A stretch of 19,383 bases of DNA from positions 1 to 19,383 of the forward strand of contig JBGTLQ010000186.1 of the NCBI GenBank assembly GCA_041744075.1, in the 5' to 3' direction. Shown piece by piece: positions 14,872 to 19,383 of this stretch. The notes beneath the pieces are model-generated. The model saw only the letters and a program-made list of their open reading frames with translations. It searched no databases and was not told where the DNA came from. How positions within the stretch are numbered: the stretch's first letter is position 1; each line of letters starts with the position of its first letter. The DNA comes from JAJTZA01 sp041744075 (GTDB lineage: Bacteria; Verrucomicrobiota; Verrucomicrobiia; Chthoniobacterales; Terrimicrobiaceae). The translations under genes and the position numbers were made by a program.

Positions 14872-15629
14872 CGCAACATCTGATTCACAACCATCGTGAA
14901 ACCCACGGTAAATTCCATCGCGTTCCCAACAAGCTCCCTGCCAAAACCAAGCCAAGTCACTTGAGGGGAAGCCACGATGAGCATCAGTGACAACACCAAG
15001 AGATTGAGCAGGACAATCAGCACGATGGAAAAAAAGGTGCCTCCATAGTGAAGGTCTGGCTGGCCTTTGGGGATCATCCAACACGTGAACGTCAGATGAA
15101 ACGCCCAAGTGACACCAATCAAACCGAACAACCACTGACGGTAGGGAGCCACGTCCATAAACAAAGCAAGCCCCCCATAAATGCCAATCACAAGCACGCT
15201 GTAAATTGGGAAAAAGTAAGGGGCCAGTGCGATCCATGTGTTCGTGCGATCTGCCAGAATGTGCCCACCACTTCTTGTCACACGAAAGTGATGCACCCGC
15301 CCACCAAGCATCAGAACCCAAAGGGCGTGGGTGAGTTCATGGCCGAACACATACAGCCACAACGGTCTGGGCAGCCCGGCGAATGCCACCATCCAGAGAA
15401 TGACGCCAAGCGAAAAGAACCAAAACTCCTCGCTCATCCAAAACCCATGATGAACAGTGGCTTTCGCAAAGATGGTGAAAAACGTCTGTGCAAGAATCCC
15501 GCAGGGAATCAACAGAAAAAGCCCGACCAGCATTTTGACCCAGCGCTTGGGAACCGTCGCAGGCAACACGCCGCCAGCGACCAGATCCAGGCGCTTTTGA
15601 GTTTTTCTTTTGCGGCGGGGGCCGGGCAT
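14868..15629 (-). CDS. M50-like integral membrane metallopeptidase
   Basis: A 253-residue polytopic protein with five to six hydrophobic segments (about 32-52, 69-88, 90-110, 132-155, 165-187 and 198-222) and a basic N-terminus (PRRKRKTQKR). The zinc motif is FGHELTHALW (96-105) at the membrane, with HELTH as HExxH. PDLHYGG at 191-197 could supply a third acidic ligand (Asp192), as in M50/S2P relatives. There is no classic NPxPxxDG motif, so it belongs with divergent M50B-like proteins. Site-2-type proteases cleave membrane-embedded substrates; none can be named here. It overlaps the MidA-like gene by 4 bp, so the two are cotranscribed. The divergent MFS gene starts 121 bp away. Confidence 0.78.
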   Translation of the reverse strand: MPGPRRKRKTQKRLDLVAGGVLPATVPKRWVKMLVGLFLLIPCGILAQTFFTIFAKATVHHGFWMSEEFWFFSLGVILWMVAFAGLPRPLWLYVFGHELTHALWVLMLGGRVHHFRVTRSGGHILADRTNTWIALAPYFFPIYSVLVIGIYGGLALFMDVAPYRQWLFGLIGVTWAFHLTFTCWMIPKGQPDLHYGGTFFSIVLIVLLNLLVLSLMLIVASPQVTWLGFGRELVGNAMEFTVGFTMVVNQMLR

Positions 15630-15733
15630 CTGGATCTTATTAACAAAAACCTCGGGGAAGTCGATTCTTTCTCCATCTCTCCGCAGGATGCATCAGTTGC
15701 GATCAAGAAAACGCTTGCGATGAATTTCTGACC

Positions 15734-15741
15734 AAGGAAGG
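15734..15741 (+). promoter_or_regulatory. Shine-Dalgarno sequence deciding the MFS start
   Basis: AAGGAAGG ends 9 bases before the GTG at 15751, good spacing. The alternative TTG at 15742 would directly touch this purine run. It is the strongest ribosome site seen in this window. Confidence 0.7.
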
Positions 15742-15750
15742 TTGGGCATC

Positions 15751-17271
15751 GTGAGCAAAAACGTCTTCATCTACGCCGCCATCGTGATGGGAGCCCTTGC
15801 CATCGCACTGGACTTTGCTTCCGTGGACTTGGCCCTACCCGCCTTGGAACAACAGTTCCATCTGGACTTTGTCAGTGTGCAGTGGGTTATCAACGGTTAC
15901 GTGCTGGCATTTGCTGTGCTGATGGTCGCTGGTGGAAAAGTGGCGGACGCTTATGGGAGGAAAACGGTTTTTCTGATTGGTATGGGAATCTTCGCCTTGG
16001 CCTCCCTGCTGGGCGGAATGGCATGGAGTGGAGGTTCGGTGATTGGTTTCCGGGTCTTCCAAGGCTTGGGTGCGGCGATGTTGTGGCCTGCGATGATCGG
16101 GATGGCCTGTGCCGCCGTGGGTGATGCAAAACGCGGATTTGCGCTCGGCTTGATTTTTGGAACCTGCTCCTTGGGAAACGCGGCAGGCCCGGTTGTAGGA
16201 GGTGCGCTCACGGAATGGTTTTCATGGCGATGGGTGCTCTGGGTGAACGTACCGATGGCGCTTTTCGCCATGGTGATCACCTTCTGGAGTGTGCCCAAGG
16301 ATGTCAAACACAGTGGCCCACGACCTCACAATGACTACGCCGGCATGGTGTCACTCACCGGTGGTTTGGTTGCCCTCATGATTGTTGTTTACCAAGTGCA
16401 AGCCTGGGGCTGGACCGACCCAAAGATTCTTGCTCTCTCAGCGCTAGCGATCGTGTTCTTGGCGGCATTCCCGTTCATCGAAAAACGTGCGATCGAACCA
16501 CTGGTCCCACTCGATCTGATGCGCAGCCGCGAATTTCAAACCCTCTGCGTTTGTGTGATGGTGATCTGTCAGCTGTTTTTTATCGTCCTCCTTTACTTCA
16601 CCCAGTTCGCCATGAAATTTCTGGGTGACGATCCCATCACGGCCGGCCTGCGGGTTGTGGTCTTTATGCTAAGCTACGGGGTGGTTTCCTATTTTGGCGG
16701 TCCGCTCACCAAAGTTTTTGGAACGCGAACCTTGCTGATCGTTGGGCTGATCTGTGCAGGCCTCGCCTCCGTGCTGCTTGGCTTGGTCGGTCCGGGGGCG
16801 TCCTTTTTGCCATTTCATTCCTTGCTTATTTTGCTTGGCGTTGGGGTTGGAGCCGTGATTCCCACGGTGAGTGCCCGGGCTATCGAGACCGCAGGAACCG
16901 AAAAAGCCAGCTTGGTGAGCGGGATCACGTTCATGTGCCAACTCGCAGGTTCCGCATTTATGTTGGCGGTCAATACCGCCATCTTCACCGCTGTGAGCAC
17001 ACTTCGACTCCGGCATCTTTTTGCCAAAGAAGGTGTCACCCTCACCCCATCCGAGGAGACCGCCGTAGGGAATGTGATGGCTGGAGCGCAGAACATTCAT
17101 CAGCTGCACCTGCAAAATCATACCATCGCAGAGGTGGGTGACTTGGCGCACATCGTCACACAATCCTACTTGGATGGTTTGCAGGTGATCATGTGGTTCA
17201 GTGCGGTTCTGGTGGTGATCTCCTTTGTGATGGTTTTGCGTTTTGTCCCAGGTCGTCAATCGACACCCTGA
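15751..17271 (+). CDS. MFS transporter, DHA2-type (EmrB/QacA-like) 14-TM exporter
   Basis: A 506-residue inner-membrane protein from the GTG at 15751. Helix 1 carries ALDFASVDLALPAL, the acidic D1-type motif of DHA2 drug:proton antiporters. Motif A is GGKVADAYGRK (61-71). The antiporter motif C region is GTCSLGNAAGPVVGGAL (137-153). The length and number of hydrophobic stretches suit 14 helices. A soluble loop rich in Gln and His (NIHQLHLQNHT) lies before the last helix. DHA2 proteins export drugs, dyes or organic acids with proton exchange; no TetR/MarR regulator or membrane-fusion partner is next to it, so the substrate is open. It is divergent from the M50-like gene. Confidence 0.93.
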   Translation: MSKNVFIYAAIVMGALAIALDFASVDLALPALEQQFHLDFVSVQWVINGYVLAFAVLMVAGGKVADAYGRKTVFLIGMGIFALASLLGGMAWSGGSVIGFRVFQGLGAAMLWPAMIGMACAAVGDAKRGFALGLIFGTCSLGNAAGPVVGGALTEWFSWRWVLWVNVPMALFAMVITFWSVPKDVKHSGPRPHNDYAGMVSLTGGLVALMIVVYQVQAWGWTDPKILALSALAIVFLAAFPFIEKRAIEPLVPLDLMRSREFQTLCVCVMVICQLFFIVLLYFTQFAMKFLGDDPITAGLRVVVFMLSYGVVSYFGGPLTKVFGTRTLLIVGLICAGLASVLLGLVGPGASFLPFHSLLILLGVGVGAVIPTVSARAIETAGTEKASLVSGITFMCQLAGSAFMLAVNTAIFTAVSTLRLRHLFAKEGVTLTPSEETAVGNVMAGAQNIHQLHLQNHTIAEVGDLAHIVTQSYLDGLQVIMWFSAVLVVISFVMVLRFVPGRQSTP

Positions 17272-17273
17272 CT

Positions 17274-17302
17274 CTCTTGGATTTTTCTCAAAAATTCCCG
17301 AG
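17274..17302 (+). terminator. Imperfect stem-loop just after the MFS stop
   Basis: CTCTTGGATTTTT (17274-17286) pairs with AAAAATTCCCGAG (17290-17302) around a CTC loop, with a 2x2 internal mismatch and one G-U. It starts 3 bases after the stop. No T-run follows, so a factor-independent terminator is only possible, not clear. Confidence 0.3.
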
Positions 17303-17328
17303 ATTATTCCTTGCGATAACATCTAACG

Positions 17329-17342
17329 CGTAGTCAACTACG
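17329..17342. promoter_or_regulatory. Dyad CGTAGT-CA-ACTACG upstream of the TPR gene
   Basis: The two 6-base arms are exact inverted copies with a 2-base centre, followed directly by TATAGG (17343-17348), which could be a poor -10. The 202-bp gap between the MFS and TPR genes also holds a run of eight C at 17355-17362. An operator over a promoter is possible; no clear -35 is seen. Confidence 0.35.
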
Positions 17343-17473
17343 TATAGGTTTGTACCCCCCCCAGATTCTTGTGTCGCTCAATCATTTATCATTGAAGATT
17401 GTATGATTCCTATGAGGCGTCTCAAAAATTTCAACCTGATGCGCCCCGACCTTTCCCATCTCCCCACAACACT

Positions 17474-18304
17474 ATGATCAGACTCCGAAACAAGAGCCGC
17501 CTCTCCTGGTGGAACGATCCTCGCCTTGCCGCAGAGCGGCGGAATGCATTCATCATTCTTGCCATTATCTTAACCGCCGGTGGCGGCATAGGAACCATGT
17601 TTGTGATCCGTCATAGCAAGGAGGAGGTTCGCCCTGTGATTTCCATGGCGGCTGCTTACTCCAGCCAGCCTATTCCTCCCTGGCAATCCGTGATGCCCTT
17701 CCAGACGGTGGAGAACGGTTGGTTGGACTCCACCACGATTGACATCAAACGCGGGAATTACGATGAAGCCAAGCGACGGTTGGATGCTGCCGAGGTCGAA
17801 TTGAGCAGAATGCGTGGGGTTGTTTCCCATCGTACGGGCGACTTGGAGCTGGCGGAGCAATGTTTTCTGCGAGCCCTTGAGCTCAACCCACAGAGTGTCC
17901 CGGACAAAATCAACCTGGCCTCGGTTTATCAACTCCAGAACAAACACGATCAAGCCATCGCACTTTTTGAAGAGTCTTTTGGATTGGAGCCGCAAAACAA
18001 TTATGCGGCTGGGCGGTATTACCTTGCTCTGTTGCAGGCCGGTCATTCTGAGCGGGCATTGCGTGAGATCAATCAGAGCTTGGAAATTTCCCCTATTCAT
18101 TCTCTGCCTAATGTGGGAATTGGTGCGGCGACGATCGAGCTGCAGGCAGGGAATGCCGCCAAAGCGGCTGAGTTTCTGGGTGCTGTGCGAGGGCTGCTTT
18201 CCAGTGATCTCTTCAATTCGCTGCTGAGCGAGCCGCCCTTGGTCGGATTCGCCGCCGATCCTACGGTTGCTCGCTTTTTCTCTGAGACCTCGGCAAAACG
18301 CTGA
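17474..18304 (+). CDS. Membrane-anchored TPR protein
   Basis: A 276-residue protein from the ATG at 17474. The frame extends to a TTG at 17399, but those 25 residues are Pro-rich and unlike a natural start, whereas MIRLRNKSRLSWW gives a normal basic N-terminus. One transmembrane helix lies at about 25-45 (AFIILAIILTAGGGIGTMFVI), leaving the rest probably periplasmic. Helical TPR-like repeats follow: GNYDEAKRRLDAAEVEL, GDLELAEQCFLRALELNP, NKHDQAIALFEESFGLEPQ and GHSERALREINQSLEISP, about 115-235. TPRs bind partner proteins; none is identified. The pectate lyase gene begins 68 bp downstream on the same strand. Confidence 0.8.
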   Translation: MIRLRNKSRLSWWNDPRLAAERRNAFIILAIILTAGGGIGTMFVIRHSKEEVRPVISMAAAYSSQPIPPWQSVMPFQTVENGWLDSTTIDIKRGNYDEAKRRLDAAEVELSRMRGVVSHRTGDLELAEQCFLRALELNPQSVPDKINLASVYQLQNKHDQAIALFEESFGLEPQNNYAAGRYYLALLQAGHSERALREINQSLEISPIHSLPNVGIGAATIELQAGNAAKAAEFLGAVRGLLSSDLFNSLLSEPPLVGFAADPTVARFFSETSAKR

Positions 18305-18372
18305 CCGGACTTCACGCTGAACTTTTCGCGGATCTTGGACATTTGTGGAAAGGTGTGGAACAGTGACGGTCC

Positions 18373-19296
18373 ATGCGATTTTTCATTTCCTCTCTCTCGG
18401 CGCTTCTCATTTTAGGTTCTCCCTTGGTGGGATTTGCAAGTGGCGGTTTTGCCGAAGGTGTTACCGGGGGAGCCGGGGGGCGGGAAGTGACAGCTGCCAC
18501 CGCTGAGGAACTCCGATCGTTTGCAGAATCCGAGGAGCCCCTCGTGATTTCTGTGAACGGTCAACTCCGCACAGGGACCGTGCAGGTTCGCTCCAACAAA
18601 ACCATTCAAGGCCGTGGCAGCAAACCATCGCTCATTGGAACTCTCTTTGTTGGGGCGGGAGCCAGAAACGTCATTATCCGCGACCTCCACATTTCGAATC
18701 CTACCAAGCGCAAAAAAGCGGAGGGGTTTGATGGGATCACCGTTCGTGGGGGGAAAGATGTCTGGATCACCAACTGCACCCTGAGAGATTGTTCCGATGG
18801 CGCCATTGATATGTCTCATGGAGCCGACCGAATCACGATTTCCTGGTGCAAGTTCGAGTATTCCTCAAGCAAATTGGAACACCGATTGGTGATGCTGATC
18901 TACGGACCTGAAAAACGGAAAGCCAAAGGTCGGGCGCATGTGACTCTCCACCACAATTGGTTTGCCAAGAATTGTCACTCCCGAATGCCTTCCTCCAAAA
19001 AAGCGAGAATTCACATGTATAACAATTTTTTTGATTGCAAGGGCAACGACTACGCAACCAATGCGCGCCGAGATGCCGAAATCCTCAGCGAGAACAATTT
19101 TTATCAGTCCATACGAAATCCCTTTTTCGCGGAGGACAACGGGCGACTGCGTGGCAAGGGAAACATCTTCAAGGACTGCACTGGTAAACGCAGCAAGGGC
19201 GATGACAAGGTGTTTGAACCCAAGTATTCTTACAAACTCGATAAGACCTCAAACGTTCCAGAGTTGGTCCGAGCCAGAGCGGGTGCCAAGCTCTGA
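18373..19296 (+). CDS. Secreted PL1-family pectate lyase-like enzyme
   Basis: A 307-residue protein with a signal peptide (MRFFISSLSALLILGSPLVG, cleavage near residue 22). PL1 hallmarks follow in order: GFAEGVTGGAGG (25-36), the SNKTIQGRG turn (74-82), NVIIRDLHISNP (99-110), DGITVRGGKDVWITNC (120-135), DGAIDMSHGADRITISW (142-158), HHNWF and SRMP (about 193-206) with the expected catalytic Arg204, and HMYNNFF (214-220). Pectate lyases cut alpha-1,4-polygalacturonate by calcium-assisted beta-elimination outside the cell. The usual DHxK calcium-site block after the ISW strand is replaced by EYSSSKLEHRLVML, and the C-terminal part is Lys/Arg-rich, so the substrate may differ from standard pectate. 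The length is at the short end of the family and looks complete. Confidence 0.9.
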   Translation: MRFFISSLSALLILGSPLVGFASGGFAEGVTGGAGGREVTAATAEELRSFAESEEPLVISVNGQLRTGTVQVRSNKTIQGRGSKPSLIGTLFVGAGARNVIIRDLHISNPTKRKKAEGFDGITVRGGKDVWITNCTLRDCSDGAIDMSHGADRITISWCKFEYSSSKLEHRLVMLIYGPEKRKAKGRAHVTLHHNWFAKNCHSRMPSSKKARIHMYNNFFDCKGNDYATNARRDAEILSENNFYQSIRNPFFAEDNGRLRGKGNIFKDCTGKRSKGDDKVFEPKYSYKLDKTSNVPELVRARAGAKL

Positions 19297-19304
19297 TGTT
19301 CAGT

Positions 19305-19383
19305 TTATGCGATCTCCAGAGGGGCCAACAACCCGGAGGGATAAAGCTGGGGCCGATACGAATAGGCCTTGCCCAGTGTCCTG
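19305..19383 (-). CDS. C-terminal end of a further minus-strand gene (partial)
   Basis: From the right edge inward one minus-strand frame reads GKAYSYRPQLYPSGLLAPLEIA and stops with TAA at 19307-19305, 8 bp from the end of the pectate lyase gene. The residue mix looks like a real protein end and would give a convergent pair. Only about 26 codons are visible and no family can be named. Confidence 0.35.
   Translation of the reverse strand, partial: RTLGKAYSYRPQLYPSGLLAPLEIA

Noticed and set aside
14872..15321. N-terminal 150 codons of the long frame that contains the MidA-like gene
   Set aside because: They coincide with the M50-like gene in another frame, have Trp/His/Cys-rich composition and no family match. 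The GTG at 14871 gives a normal-length MidA protein and a 4-bp overlap.
15048..15731. 227-residue plus-strand open frame
   Set aside because: Mostly antisense to the M50-like gene, which has a HELTH motif and membrane segments. The composition of the plus frame is Lys/His/Gln-rich and unlike a folded protein.
16669..17322. 217-residue minus-strand open frame
   Set aside because: Antisense to the MFS gene; the translation is rich in His, Gly, Gln and Asp without any motif.
1..19383. Defence system, secretion cluster, prophage or CRISPR array
   Set aside because: No nuclease, helicase, toxin-antitoxin pair, phage structural gene, secretion ATPase or regularly spaced repeat was found in either strand.

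Overview
The window looks like chromosomal DNA from a free-living Gram-negative bacterium with long ORFs, little Shine-Dalgarno signal and several TTG or GTG starts. The gene mix fits Verrucomicrobiota or a related PVC-group organism: secreted beta-helix polysaccharide enzymes, a DUF2723-TPR membrane protein, and a sugar-type TIM-barrel protein next to a 2-hydroxyacid dehydrogenase. That assignment is inference; no rRNA or marker gene is present. I see no phage, insertion sequence, CRISPR array or plasmid module.

Layout. (1) 1-1743, minus: a secreted right-handed beta-helix protein, cut by the left edge and with no stop in the window. (2) 1860-6361, minus: a tight five-gene cell-envelope-flavoured run. 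In transcription order it holds an M14-type zinc carboxypeptidase, a class I SAM methyltransferase, a GNAT-fold acyltransferase-like protein, an extended short-chain dehydrogenase and a YafK-type L,D-transpeptidase-fold protein. Two of the junctions are 4-bp ATGA overlaps. The acyltransferase/dehydrogenase pair resembles the ceramide synthase/ceramide reductase pair of bacterial sphingolipid synthesis, which I raise as a hypothesis. (3) 6460-9504, plus: a D-2-hydroxyacid dehydrogenase, a xylose-isomerase-like TIM barrel and a GT1-like glycosyltransferase, followed by tRNA-Thr(TGT) at 9525-9596.

(4) 9602-10678, minus: a short CNNM/CBS membrane protein. (5) 10679-13849, plus: a leader of about 330 bases with two inverted repeats and a doubtful small ORF, then a 947-residue DUF2723 (GT117-like) multi-pass protein with a TPR tail. 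(6) 13822-15629, minus: an M50-like membrane metallopeptidase overlapping by 4 bp a MidA/NDUFAF7-family methyltransferase, whose end overlaps the DUF2723 gene tail-to-tail by 28 bp. (7) 15751-19296, plus: a 14-TM DHA2-type MFS exporter, a membrane-anchored TPR protein and a secreted PL1-type pectate lyase. (8) The last 79 bases probably hold the C-terminus of another minus-strand gene.

Working together, by inference: the two secreted beta-helix proteins at the ends suggest use of plant or algal polysaccharides. The dehydrogenase/TIM-barrel pair may act on sugar-derived acids. The central minus-strand run and the DUF2723 gene point to remodelling of the envelope (peptidoglycan, lipids, glycosylated proteins). 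No single well-known operon covers the window. The parts most worth pursuing are the acyltransferase/dehydrogenase pair, the DUF2723-TPR protein and the MidA/M50 overlap.
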